From contig CANRFO010000005.1 in NCBI GenBank assembly GCA_947629925.1, positions 62,001 to 126,000 on the forward strand: a stretch of 64,000 nucleotides of DNA, read 5' to 3'. The position numbers and the translations under genes were made by a program. The DNA is from an uncultured Ruminiclostridium sp. (GTDB lineage Bacteria > Bacillota > Clostridia > Oscillospirales > Ruminococcaceae). Below are positions 37,253 to 46,107 of this stretch, in pieces. The notes under the pieces were generated by a model. That model was not told the origin of the DNA. It saw only the letters and a program-made list of their open reading frames with translations, and ran no database searches. Each line of letters starts with the position of its first letter. Positions within the stretch are counted from its first letter, which is position 1.

Positions 37253-39838
37253 ATGCGCACATTGACATATCTTATATTCAAATACTGGCGAAAGCATAAG
37301 AAAAATGCCCTTGCGCTTATTTTTTCATCTTCTATGATAGTGGCGGTCATATTTTTCACACTGCTGTTGGTGCGGGAGGAATTTAACCGCTCGCTTCAGT
37401 CAATGTTTGATTCCCACGGGAATGCGGAATACATTGTGGGAAATTCAAATGACGAGCTTTTAGCTTATATCGTGGGGGATAAGACCGACTTTGATGTCAG
37501 CAGTATATATGTCAACGGTGAGATATACGCAGGAATGGATAAAATACCTTACGGAACTGTTGAGGACGAAAGCGGTATTATCCGTATTCCCGTAAAAACA
37601 GGCAGGCTTCCCGAAGGGCCTGACGAAGCGGCGATCGAGGAAGGCGCTGCCCAAAAATTGCGCTGGCTTGGCAGAGTGGGGGATACGTTGGAGATAGACG
37701 GGAAAAGATACACAGTTACGGGAATTATCGACAAGGCATACGGTGAACGCAAGGGCGCACCCTTTTCCTTCGCTATGCAGAATGATCATACAAAATATCC
37801 TCTTCCGCTTATTTTCACAGGACAGACGGACAGCTCTCCGATTTACAGAATAGATCATCTCAGCGGGTTATATGACGCTTCCGCTTATGAAATGAACTAC
37901 GCCTACGCAAATAAGCTTATGGAAAACGATGAGATAATGAACCGTGTTCTGTCACTTTACTTAGAGCAGTCAGAGCAATATGAGGCAGGAGAAGAGCCTA
38001 ACTGGTTCGACTGGACAGGCGGCGATTATCGTCAGCTGTCAATAACAGAGCATTTTGAATATCAGCGAAAAATGGAGGGCAACGAAACAGGATTTTTTCT
38101 GCGGATATTCACTTTGGGAGCAATAGTGGCTGTCCTGTCCGTATTCTCTGTTTTGCGGAATATATTTATAGAGCGGAGAAGCAGAACGCAGATACTCAGG
38201 CGTATCGGAATGTCTGACAGGCGTATCGGCGCTATGTACGCCATAGAATGTTTTCTTATGATAATTTTGCAAACAACGGCAGGACTGCTTTTCGGCTGTG
38301 CGATCTACGGAGCAGTATTCGCCTTCAGGGTGAATGTGCTGGGCTATCCTCCATACAGCGGATTTACGGCTAATTCCTATATTTCTGTCTTCAGTCCCGA
38401 CCCGTTCATCGTTTCCGTAGCTGCTTCCGTCGCCATAATGGCGCTTGCGTACCTTATAACGGTATTGACCACAAAAGCAAAGCGAAAGCCGCCACGCAAA
38501 AACGTAAAGCCCCGCTCTCTGTCCCGCTGCTTCAGCGGTATATTCCGTCAGAGAACGGTGAGCATGATACAGACTGCCGCACTTGTGCTTATCTGTTTCA
38601 GCACTGTGTTTTCCTATATGTACTATACCGACAGCGGAAAAAGCGCTGAAGAAGGCTATGCTTCCTTTAACGGCGGCTCCTGGGATCATTGGAGCAAAAG
38701 CACTGCCGAATATTATGTTGACGGTCTTGATATGGAAGCGGAAGGCATAGAGGATTATTATTTCGCCGACGATATGCCTTTTTTCGGCAGCATTGAAAGC
38801 TATGGCAATCTCAAGAACGCTATGTATTTTGCCCCCTCCCGATATGGTTCGGGGATAGACGACAGCTTAGCCGACGCCTTGCCCAACTACGCTGTGGCGG
38901 TGGGATATATAGAAAATCCTTTTATTATCTGTGACGAACCAAACAGCCTTTATTCAAACAAAATAGAATTTTTCGAGCAGGACGAAAAGAACCTGATACT
39001 TCAGCTTTCCGATCAGGAATATCAGAACTTTTTCGACGAAGGGCAGCTTGGGACGAAATATCTGTATCAGGCTAAAACTAAGCTGACAAGAGCTTCCCTG
39101 ATACTTTCGCTCCAACAGTATGTGAAGCAGGGAGAAATAAACATAGACAAGCTCAACAGCGGCGAGGAAGTGATAGCTGTTGTAAGCGCGGGAAAATCTC
39201 CCTTTGAGGCAGGAGAAACGCTGCATTTAGGTATGGCAACTGACGACAGCGGCTCAGGCTGCGGCATTTCCCGTATAGATCACGCTGATGTGAAAATAGG
39301 TGCGGTGGTCCTGATACCGCAAAGCATTGATACTGTGACGGGGCTGGCGCTGAAATCCGACTTCGGGGATAACAGCGGCGCCGAACCTCCTTATAACCTG
39401 CTGACTACCGCTACGGGAGCGGGCAATATGGGAATGTCCTGCGCCAGCTACACAAAGATATACTGTATGGGCGATATGGACGGAGGACTTATTCCCGCAA
39501 ATTCGGGAATGAGCGTGACATACCTTGACGATATGAAGCGGGATAATTTCCTGACGCAGGCTTCAAAGCTGGGAGGCTCCGTTCTTGTGCTGACAGTAAT
39601 GCTTATGCTCGGTTTTGCGGCATATTTTAACGGAATAGGGATAAAAATACGGCTCAAAGCCTATGACATATCCGTTTTAAGAGCGCTGGGGACGCCGATT
39701 AAAAAGATAAAGAACAAACTGATGCTTGCGTGTATGAAAATACCCATAGCAGCGTCGGCAATTTCCTTTGTTCTTCTTTCGGCTTACCGTGCATTGACTG
39801 AATATGCCAGTCACATACCTGATCTGCCTTACAGATGA
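37253..39838 (+). CDS. FtsX-type ABC transporter permease (lacks last membrane segment)
   Basis: 861 residues. One N-terminal membrane helix (ALALIFSSSMIVAVIFFTLLLV), an extracytoplasmic domain, an FtsX core (residues 280-400 with SVLRNIFIERRSRTQILRRIGMS), a second linker helix, a second large extracytoplasmic domain, and a second FtsX core (GGSVLVLTVMLMLGFAAYF, VLRALGTPIKKIKNKLM). MacB/FtsX-type permeases export peptides or lipids or resist antimicrobial peptides. The second core ends before its final helix, which is found in an overlapping frame (next entry). A partner ATPase follows. Confidence 0.88.
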   Translation: MRTLTYLIFKYWRKHKKNALALIFSSSMIVAVIFFTLLLVREEFNRSLQSMFDSHGNAEYIVGNSNDELLAYIVGDKTDFDVSSIYVNGEIYAGMDKIPYGTVEDESGIIRIPVKTGRLPEGPDEAAIEEGAAQKLRWLGRVGDTLEIDGKRYTVTGIIDKAYGERKGAPFSFAMQNDHTKYPLPLIFTGQTDSSPIYRIDHLSGLYDASAYEMNYAYANKLMENDEIMNRVLSLYLEQSEQYEAGEEPNWFDWTGGDYRQLSITEHFEYQRKMEGNETGFFLRIFTLGAIVAVLSVFSVLRNIFIERRSRTQILRRIGMSDRRIGAMYAIECFLMIILQTTAGLLFGCAIYGAVFAFRVNVLGYPPYSGFTANSYISVFSPDPFIVSVAASVAIMALAYLITVLTTKAKRKPPRKNVKPRSLSRCFSGIFRQRTVSMIQTAALVLICFSTVFSYMYYTDSGKSAEEGYASFNGGSWDHWSKSTAEYYVDGLDMEAEGIEDYYFADDMPFFGSIESYGNLKNAMYFAPSRYGSGIDDSLADALPNYAVAVGYIENPFIICDEPNSLYSNKIEFFEQDEKNLILQLSDQEYQNFFDEGQLGTKYLYQAKTKLTRASLILSLQQYVKQGEINIDKLNSGEEVIAVVSAGKSPFEAGETLHLGMATDDSGSGCGISRIDHADVKIGAVVLIPQSIDTVTGLALKSDFGDNSGAEPPYNLLTTATGAGNMGMSCASYTKIYCMGDMDGGLIPANSGMSVTYLDDMKRDNFLTQASKLGGSVLVLTVMLMLGFAAYFNGIGIKIRLKAYDISVLRALGTPIKKIKNKLMLACMKIPIAASAISFVLLSAYRALTEYASHIPDLPYR

Positions 39839-40059
39839 CATCTATGGAAGAGGTATATACCTTGCAGCAGATACCGTGGAAAACCGCAGCGGAAGTATTT
39901 TTCTGGTACAACAGATGGTGGAGGGCGGACCCGATCTTGCCGACTTTGGCGGTGCTGCTGATAATAGGCTCAATATCCTTGCTTCTTACACACAGAGCAT
40001 TTAAAAAATTTAACTCAGACATATCCGCAAGCTTGAACGAGGGGAGGACAAGACAATGA
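39835..40059 (+). CDS. Separate ORF carrying the permease's last membrane helix
   Basis: 74 residues beginning at an ATGA overlap with the permease stop and ending at an ATGA overlap with the ATPase start. It contains a loop (IPWKTAAEVFFWYNRWWR) then a hydrophobic helix (ILPTLAVLLIIGSISLLLTH) and a short basic tail, exactly what an FtsX domain should have at its end. Either a small indel split an originally single permease, or the helix is now made as a separate polypeptide by coupled translation. The intact frames on both sides favour continued expression. Confidence 0.7.
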   Translation: MTSMEEVYTLQQIPWKTAAEVFFWYNRWWRADPILPTLAVLLIIGSISLLLTHRAFKKFNSDISASLNEGRTRQ

Positions 40060-40709
40060 TAAGAACTGAAGCTCTGACAAAAATATACGGCACGGGCGAG
40101 GGTAGCGTTAATGCCTTGAACCATGCCGACATACAGATAGAAAGCGGTGAGCTTACCGCTATAATAGGAAGATCAGGCAGCGGAAAATCTACCTTGCTTA
40201 ACCTTCTGGGCTGTCTTGATACCGCCACAAGCGGAAGGATATTCTATGACGATACCGAGATAACCTCATTGAATGACACAGGAGCCGCCGACTTTCGCCT
40301 TAATCATATAGGCTTTGTGTTTCAGTTTTTCGATCTTCTCCCTGAGCTTACAGCGGCGGAAAATATTCTTCTTCCCGCGAGGCTTGCAGGAAAAACTCCT
40401 GAAAATTATCAGAGCATTGTTGAAGCCTTGGGGATTGCCGACCGTATCGACCATTATCCTTCCCAGCTTTCAGGCGGTCAGCAACAGCGCGCCGCCATAG
40501 CAAGGGCGCTGATAAACGACCCTGATGTTATTCTGTGCGACGAGCCTACAGGAAACCTTGACGAGAAGTCGGGGGAGGAGGTAATGGAAATGCTCCTGAA
40601 AATGAACCGTGAACAGGGAAAGACGATACTTATAGTCACACACGATCCTGAAATAGCCGCGAAATGTCACCGCATTATTGAGATACGCGACGGCGAGGTG
40701 AAAATTTAA
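40056..40709 (+). CDS. ABC transporter ATP-binding protein (LolD/MacB type)
   Basis: 217 residues with Walker A IIGRSGSGKSTLLN, Q-loop FVFQFFDLLPELT, signature LSGGQQQR, Walker B VILCDEPTGNLDEKSG and H-loop IVTHD. It energises the preceding FtsX permease, with which its start codon overlaps through the 74-codon ORF. GGGGAGG lies upstream of the ATG. Confidence 0.95.
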   Translation: MIRTEALTKIYGTGEGSVNALNHADIQIESGELTAIIGRSGSGKSTLLNLLGCLDTATSGRIFYDDTEITSLNDTGAADFRLNHIGFVFQFFDLLPELTAAENILLPARLAGKTPENYQSIVEALGIADRIDHYPSQLSGGQQQRAAIARALINDPDVILCDEPTGNLDEKSGEEVMEMLLKMNREQGKTILIVTHDPEIAAKCHRIIEIRDGEVKI

Positions 40710-40773
40710 AAGTGTGTAAGACAATGTCTATACTTGCTGTCAAGCACCCGCGCCTCAGCACCTGAACATTTTT

Positions 40774-43581
40774 TCATGCTTTGCTGTCATTCTTTATTTT
40801 TATACTGTACAAATTTACATTTTCATTTATTTTTATTGTAAGATCATGTATACCGTTTACAGGTTTAACTATATGTGTTTCAAATGTTGCAAAATTTTCA
40901 GGCTCTACAAAAGAAGGCAGTTTATAAAACGCTATTTCTTCTTTTTCATTATTGATAAAGAAGGAAATATCTGAAGCGTTTCCTGTGGTAGAGGCTTTGA
41001 AACTGATAATATTTCCGCCTTTGAAATCACAGTCATAGAATGTTATGCTTCCGCCGAAAGTGCCTTTGCCTTTGACATATTCGCGTTTGGAGTCGCTTGT
41101 ATATCGTATTTCAACATTTTTCTTATCATCGTAGGAAATTGCAGGAGTTTTCACAGATAGATCCCTGTATGAGTGCGGTTTACCTGACAATGAGGTTTCC
41201 ACTCTGCATTTGTTGTCGCTGCTGGAACCGCCCGCGTAAATAACATATTTTCCTTCATCAAACACATACTCATTATCAACAACGTCCCAACGCCCGAATT
41301 CTTTTTTATCAATGTTGAATATAAAGTTTACTTTTTCACCTGCTTTTATAAAGCGTCTTTTAAATCTGCAGAGCTGTTTTAGAGGTCGTTTATATCTGCT
41401 GTTCAGCTCAGATATGTAAATTTGAACAACTTCATCTCCATCTGTTTCAGAGATGTTTTCAACATCAACACTTACTTTGACAGTATTTTTCTTATCAGTT
41501 ACATTCAGATTATCATATTTGAATTCAGAATAGCTTAAACCGTATCCGAACGGATAAAGCGGCTTTCCGTCATAATAAAGATATGTGGATCTTGTTTTTA
41601 TAATATCATAATCGAGTATATCAGGAAGCTCATCAGTCGATTTATACCAAGTTAAAGATGTTCTGCCTGCGGGATTATTTAATCCGATAATTGTCTGAGC
41701 AACAGCGTTTCCCATTTCTGCTCCGCCGTGTGCTGTGTATATTATCGCAGGAAGCAATCTATCTAACTTTGTTATTGAGTAAGGATAACTTGATATTATG
41801 CAGGTTACGGTATTTTTATTGACTGCAAAAACATTTTTTATAAGATTGGTTTCAAACTGAGGAAGCTCAATACTTTTTCTGTCATATTCCTCACGGGCTA
41901 CCATCATAGGGTCGTTTCCGACGCATACGATTGCGTGGTCGCATTTTGCAGCTATGTTTTTGGCTCTTTCTATGCCGTTATCCAGTATTTCTTCAATAAA
42001 AAGCCGATTGTCTTCTGTCCTGCTTCCTTCATCGGCAGAAAGACAGCTATTCTGGTCAACAAATACAGATTTGTTGTTCCAACTTTTATAAGTTGTATAT
42101 TTTCCTGTTGATGAAGGCTTAAGAATGCTTCTTACAAACCATTGGAAAAGGGAAGTGTCTGATGCGCTGTAAATACCGTTTTCAGAAATATATTTTTTAT
42201 TTTTTACAGATAAAAGAACTATTTCATCTCCGCGGTCGCATTTTATAAATTTACAGCTTTCGTCAATAATATCACAGTCGGCCTTGACTGTACCGTCGTC
42301 CTTTACGCTGAGATACTTATTGTTATATACCGATTTAACAGCAACTATATCCATTGCATCTTCGCAGTAAATTTCTGCATTCGGGAGCAATTTTTTTAAG
42401 CCGTCATATACGGTTACATTATAAGATGTTGTTCCTGTGTACCAGTCACGGAAATTTTCTTTTGCATGAATACCTATAAGTGCAAGTTTTTTTATGTTTT
42501 CTTTTTTAATAGGAAGCAAACCGTTGTTTTTAAGCAAGGTTATTGTTTCCTTTGCTGCTTGAAGATTAAGAGATTTAAATTCTGCGCAGTTTACTTTGCT
42601 CTTTGAAATATTTCGGTAAGGATCATTTTCAGGAGGATTAAATTCTCCAAGCAAAAAACGGGGATAGAGCGCATTTATAACTGCTTTGTCCAGCTCATGT
42701 TCATTCAGCAATCCTTTTTTCAGTGCATATCTTAGAGATTCAACAACGGTTTCTTCATTATCACACATTATGTCTGTGCCGTTTTTTATTGCCATTGATA
42801 TTGTTTGAGCATGATTTTTTGTGAAATTATGATGAGTTACGGTTTGCGTAAAATCGCCGCCGTCAGTCAATGCGTATTTCATGCCCCATTTCTTTTTGCA
42901 AATTTCATTTATTTCCGGGTTCAGCATTGCGGGAAGACCGTTAACGGAATTATATGATGTCATGATTCCGGGGGCATATCCTGCTTCTATTGCAGGTTTA
43001 AATGCGCGGTAATAATATTCGTATTTCGTCCTCGGTTCTATATTTGATGATGAAGATGTTCTGTTTGCTTCGTTATTATTGGCGTAAAAATGTTTCAGGG
43101 AAGGGACAGCTCTATAATAATCAGGGTCATTTCCTACAATACCCTTTGTATAATGTTTTACCATTTGTCCTGCAAGAAAAGGATCCTCGCCGTAGCATTC
43201 TTCGGTCCTGCCCCAGCGCGGATCTCGGCATAAATCCACAGTAGGCCCGAAAAGGACAAGGTGGTTCCATTTTGAGTTTTGGTCATAATATCTAAGTTCT
43301 GTTCCGGCTGCTTCTCCTATTTTCTCCATAAGCTCCGTATCAAACATTGACGCCATTCCGATAGGTTGAGGGAAAACAGTAGCAGGTTCGTCATCGTTGT
43401 GAGAAACATATCCTCTTGCAATTTCGCCGCCTATTCCGAAATCTTTTATGCCGAGGCGCGGTATTCCCGCCTGATGTGTGGGGATAAGATGGATTTTTTC
43501 TTCAGTCGTAAGTAGCGAAACTAAGTTTTTTATGCGTTTCTTTAAAGGAAGAGATGTGTTGAGATAGCCATATTTTTTCAT
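40774..43581 (-). CDS. GH3 family glycoside hydrolase with inserted beta-trefoil-like region and C-terminal CBM
   Basis: 935 residues, no signal peptide, so cytoplasmic. The N-terminal GH3 barrel includes GPTVDLCRDPRWGRTEECYG, SLKHFYANNNE, and the nucleophile Asp in YALTDGGDF. The second GH3 domain (LLKNNGLLPIKKE, ALIGIHAK) is interrupted near residues 410-530 by a region with repeated NNKYLSVKDDG / NKKYISENG motifs, typical of a fascin-like beta-trefoil. It resumes with VCVGNDPMMVAREEYDR and is followed by an Fn3-like domain (LYPFGYGLSYSEF) and a C-terminal beta-sandwich resembling CBM6. Relatives are beta-glucosidases or beta-xylosidases. It has its own consensus promoter and stands alone. 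Confidence 0.9.
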   Translation of the reverse strand: MKKYGYLNTSLPLKKRIKNLVSLLTTEEKIHLIPTHQAGIPRLGIKDFGIGGEIARGYVSHNDDEPATVFPQPIGMASMFDTELMEKIGEAAGTELRYYDQNSKWNHLVLFGPTVDLCRDPRWGRTEECYGEDPFLAGQMVKHYTKGIVGNDPDYYRAVPSLKHFYANNNEANRTSSSSNIEPRTKYEYYYRAFKPAIEAGYAPGIMTSYNSVNGLPAMLNPEINEICKKKWGMKYALTDGGDFTQTVTHHNFTKNHAQTISMAIKNGTDIMCDNEETVVESLRYALKKGLLNEHELDKAVINALYPRFLLGEFNPPENDPYRNISKSKVNCAEFKSLNLQAAKETITLLKNNGLLPIKKENIKKLALIGIHAKENFRDWYTGTTSYNVTVYDGLKKLLPNAEIYCEDAMDIVAVKSVYNNKYLSVKDDGTVKADCDIIDESCKFIKCDRGDEIVLLSVKNKKYISENGIYSASDTSLFQWFVRSILKPSSTGKYTTYKSWNNKSVFVDQNSCLSADEGSRTEDNRLFIEEILDNGIERAKNIAAKCDHAIVCVGNDPMMVAREEYDRKSIELPQFETNLIKNVFAVNKNTVTCIISSYPYSITKLDRLLPAIIYTAHGGAEMGNAVAQTIIGLNNPAGRTSLTWYKSTDELPDILDYDIIKTRSTYLYYDGKPLYPFGYGLSYSEFKYDNLNVTDKKNTVKVSVDVENISETDGDEVVQIYISELNSRYKRPLKQLCRFKRRFIKAGEKVNFIFNIDKKEFGRWDVVDNEYVFDEGKYVIYAGGSSSDNKCRVETSLSGKPHSYRDLSVKTPAISYDDKKNVEIRYTSDSKREYVKGKGTFGGSITFYDCDFKGGNIISFKASTTGNASDISFFINNEKEEIAFYKLPSFVEPENFATFETHIVKPVNGIHDLTIKINENVNLYSIKIKNDSKA

Positions 43582-43622
43582 ATATCATACCTCAGATAAA
43601 AGATAATAATTTGTCATATTTT

Positions 43623-43651
43623 ATTATATTATGACTTAAAGTTTATGTCAA
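43623..43651 (-). promoter_or_regulatory. Consensus promoter of the GH3 gene
   Basis: On the minus strand TTGACA (43646-43651), 17 bases, TATAAT (43623-43628): a perfect match to both hexamers, 42 bases before the ATG. Confidence 0.9.
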
Positions 43652-43660
43652 TAATTTCAC

Positions 43661-43689
43661 TTGATAAAAAAGTTAAAATATGTTACAAT
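43661..43689 (+). promoter_or_regulatory. Promoter of the mazG-hup-yab cluster
   Basis: TTGATA (43661-43666), 17 bases, TACAAT (43684-43689), 54 bases before mazG and back to back with the GH3 promoter; the -35 elements are ten bases apart, so regulators bound here could affect both. Confidence 0.8.
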
Positions 43690-43742
43690 TTGAAAAAACG
43701 AGATTTAATTGTAAAGATGGCAAAAATGGAGGATAAATCAGT

Positions 43743-44564
43743 ATGGATCTGCAAACAACAACCGATAAAGATAAGGAAAGAGAAGTATATCCTACAAAAG
43801 AAAAATATGATATAAGCGACCTGCTTGCGATAATGAAGATATTGCGAAGTGAAAACGGCTGCGCATGGGATAAGGAGCAGGATCATCATTCAATCAGAAT
43901 GAATGTCCTCGAAGAAGCCTATGAAGTTATGGAAGCAATCGATTCAAACAACGCTGATCTACTTAAAGAAGAGCTTGGAGATTTGTTGCTTCAGGTGGTA
44001 TTCCATGCAGAAATGGAGAACGAGGTAGGTTCTTTTGCTTTTGACGATGTGTGTGACGGAATATGCAAAAAACTTATATACAGGCATCCTCATGTTTTCG
44101 GAAACATTCACGTTGAAAATTCAGCGGAGGTGTTGAAAAACTGGGATTCTTTAAAGAGCAAGTCAAAGGGCGAAGAAACGTCAACTCAAAGGCTTGAAAG
44201 TGTACCTAAACTCCTTCCTGCACTGATGAGAGGCGATAAAGTTTGCAAAAGAGCTGCGAATACAGGCATAGAATGTATAAAACCCGATGAAGCGGTGGAA
44301 AATATTAAAAACAGCGTTTCAAAGCTGGAAAAAGCAGTTTCTTTGTCTGATGAAGATGATATAGAAAATAAATTGGGTGAAGTTCTGTTTGCTTGCTGTA
44401 ATTTGGCATCACTTTTTAAGAAAGATAGTGAAAATGCCTTGACAAACGCTGTAAATCAGTTTATAATGCACTTTAGAGCGATGGAAGAAACTGCTTTGAA
44501 CAGCGGCTCTACCATTGATAAAACTCCTGCCGAGGAGGTAAAGGCTCTGTATTCTTTCAAATAA
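43743..44564 (+). CDS. mazG: Nucleoside triphosphate pyrophosphohydrolase MazG
   Basis: 273 residues with two MazG helical domains. The first has CAWDKEQDHHSIRMNVLEEAYEVMEAID and EELGDLLLQVVFHAEM, the ExxE...ExxD metal site; the second (residues 180-265) is more divergent. It hydrolyses non-canonical NTPs. GGAGG lies upstream. It is in the Firmicutes cluster order mazG-hup-rqcP-yabP-yabQ-divIC. Confidence 0.94.
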   Translation: MDLQTTTDKDKEREVYPTKEKYDISDLLAIMKILRSENGCAWDKEQDHHSIRMNVLEEAYEVMEAIDSNNADLLKEELGDLLLQVVFHAEMENEVGSFAFDDVCDGICKKLIYRHPHVFGNIHVENSAEVLKNWDSLKSKSKGEETSTQRLESVPKLLPALMRGDKVCKRAANTGIECIKPDEAVENIKNSVSKLEKAVSLSDEDDIENKLGEVLFACCNLASLFKKDSENALTNAVNQFIMHFRAMEETALNSGSTIDKTPAEEVKALYSFK

Positions 44565-44604
44565 CAGTAAAGTGCAGTTTAAACGGTTCATTTAGGAGGT
44601 AATG

Positions 44605-44880
44605 ATGACAAAGTCGGAACTTATAACATCTGTATCTGAAAAAGCAGGTATAACGAAAAAGGACTCTGAAAAAGCAATTTCCGCTATCATTGAAGCTATA
44701 ACGGAATCACTTGCAAACGGAGAAAAAGTTCAGCTCGTGGGCTTCGGAACTTTTGAAGTGAGAGAACGCGCGGAAAGAACGGGAGTGAATCCACGCACTC
44801 AGCAGAAGATAGTTATTTCTGCCACCAAGGTCCCTGCTTTTAAAGCAGGAGCTTCGTTAAAGGAAGCAGTAGCGGAATAA
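44605..44880 (+). CDS. hup: DNA-binding protein HU
   Basis: 91 residues, whole HU/IHF fold: TKSELITSVSEKAGITKKD, LVGFGTFEVRERAERTGVNP and the basic DNA-binding arm end PAFKAGASLKEAV. ATG at 44605 is preferred over 44602 because GGAGG then stands five bases away. It compacts DNA and may pack the chromosome during sporulation. Confidence 0.96.
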   Translation: MTKSELITSVSEKAGITKKDSEKAISAIIEAITESLANGEKVQLVGFGTFEVRERAERTGVNPRTQQKIVISATKVPAFKAGASLKEAVAE

Positions 44881-44902
44881 TTATTAAAAATTCATATTTT
44901 TT

Positions 44903-44930
44903 GGGGCAGCCTTCATAATGGAGGCTCCCC
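44903..44930. terminator. Hairpin between hup and rqcP
   Basis: GGGGCAGCCT and AGGCTCCCC pair with one bulged base around TCATAATGG. No T run follows on the plus strand, so it may be an mRNA-processing or weak termination structure after the highly expressed hup. Confidence 0.5.
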
Positions 44931-44963
44931 CTAATTTATCTTTAATGCAGAAAGGAAAAATAA

Positions 44964-45203
44964 ATGAGACTGGATAAATATTTAAAGGTTTCAAGGCTTA
45001 TAAAACGTCGTACCGTTGCAAATGAGGCGTGTGACGCCGAGAAGATATTTGTTAACGGAAAACCTGCCAGAGCATCTTATGAGGTTAAAACCAATGATAT
45101 TATCGAAATACATATAGGCAAAACTCCTCTTAAAGTAAAAGTACTTAAAATTGTCGAGGTCGTAGGAAAAGAAGGAAGCTCAGAGCTTTATGAAGTAGTT
45201 TGA
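44964..45203 (+). CDS. rqcP: RqcP-type S4 RNA-binding protein (YabO)
   Basis: 79 residues, one S4 domain: MRLDKYLKVSRLIKRRTVANEACDAEKIFVNG. In Bacillus RqcP works with RqcH to add alanine tails to stalled nascent chains on 50S subunits. The neighbours hup, yabP, yabQ and divIC match the conserved order. Confidence 0.94.
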   Translation: MRLDKYLKVSRLIKRRTVANEACDAEKIFVNGKPARASYEVKTNDIIEIHIGKTPLKVKVLKIVEVVGKEGSSELYEVV

Positions 45204-45214
45204 TGTTCTAAAAT

Positions 45215-45270
45215 AATAAACGCCGCATAGAAATATATCAAACGGTTGTCCGTTTGAAAAGGAGGCGTTT
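45215..45270 (+). promoter_or_regulatory. Nested hairpin enclosing the yabP ribosome site
   Basis: AAACGCC (45218-45224) can pair with GGCGTTT (45264-45270), enclosing a perfect inner hairpin CAAACGG-TTGT-CCGTTTG (45239-45256). The outer right arm overlaps the AGGAGG site at 45260-45265, so translation of yabP could be gated by this structure. Confidence 0.55.
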
Positions 45271-45275
45271 TATTT

Positions 45276-45551
45276 ATGGAACAAAAAAATATTCTCCATA
45301 ATCTTGTGATGGAAAACAGAAAACGGCTGGTATTATCAGGAGTAAAAGAGGTAGAAGGCTTTACTGAAACAGAGGTGTGCCTTTATACAGATATGGGACA
45401 GCTCACCATAAAAGGGAAGAACCTGAAGGTTAATCAGGTAAGCACCGAAACAGGTGAACTTACGATGACAGGGGATATGATAAACGTACTAATTTACTCC
45501 GAAAAAACAAGGCGTTCTCCTGATAATTTTATAACAAAGCTTTTCAGGTGA
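45276..45551 (+). CDS. yabP: Sporulation protein YabP
   Basis: 91 residues with the YabP/YqfC signature: HNLVMENRKRLVLSGVKEVEGF, EVCLYTDMGQLTIKGKNLKV and LTGDM-like TMTGDMINVLIYSE. In Bacillus it is made in the mother cell and needed for spore formation. It is directly followed by yabQ (seven-base gap). Confidence 0.94.
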   Translation: MEQKNILHNLVMENRKRLVLSGVKEVEGFTETEVCLYTDMGQLTIKGKNLKVNQVSTETGELTMTGDMINVLIYSEKTRRSPDNFITKLFR

Positions 45552-45558
45552 GTTAGCT

Positions 45559-46107
45559 ATGTTTGAAAATATAAGCTCCACAATGAACCAGTGCTTTGTT
45601 TTCTTTATCGCAGGAATAGTTATGGGACTATTTTATGAGGCGCTGAGATTTTCCCGCATGCTTATCCGACATAATGCCGTGGCTGTTTGCATAGAGGACG
45701 CTGTTTATCTTTCCTTAACTGCTGTAATAGGATTCATTATTGCACTTTCTGTCGGAATAGGTTATTTCAGAATATACTATATAGTTTGTGAGGTAATAGG
45801 CGCAATACTTTATTTTTTGACATTAGGCAGGCTTATAAATTACGCGCTGAGGCATTTTTCAAATGCTGTAAAACACATATTAAGAGTGTTTTTTGACAAA
45901 ATAATTCAATTTTCACGAAAATATATTGTACCAATTGCAAAAAAAGTATCGCCTTTATTTAGCAAATTCGCTGAAATTGCTGAAAATGTAAAAAAATATC
46001 GAAAAAAAGGCTTGAAAAGCGAACATAGTATGATGTATAATAAAAAAGAACAATCAGACGGCGGAGGTGAAAACAGAAGTGTCGTCCAAGCCAAAATCAG
46101 AAAATAA
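45559..46107 (+). CDS. yabQ: Spore cortex biosynthesis membrane protein YabQ
   Basis: 182 residues: an N-terminal helix (QCFVFFIAGIVMGLFYEALRF), then VYLSLTAVIGFIIALSVGIGY and a third hydrophobic stretch, followed by a charged cytoplasmic tail. This is the YabQ layout, and the position after yabP confirms it. It is required for the spore cortex in Bacillus. The tail overlaps the start of divIC. Confidence 0.9.
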   Translation: MFENISSTMNQCFVFFIAGIVMGLFYEALRFSRMLIRHNAVAVCIEDAVYLSLTAVIGFIIALSVGIGYFRIYYIVCEVIGAILYFLTLGRLINYALRHFSNAVKHILRVFFDKIIQFSRKYIVPIAKKVSPLFSKFAEIAENVKKYRKKGLKSEHSMMYNKKEQSDGGGENRSVVQAKIRK

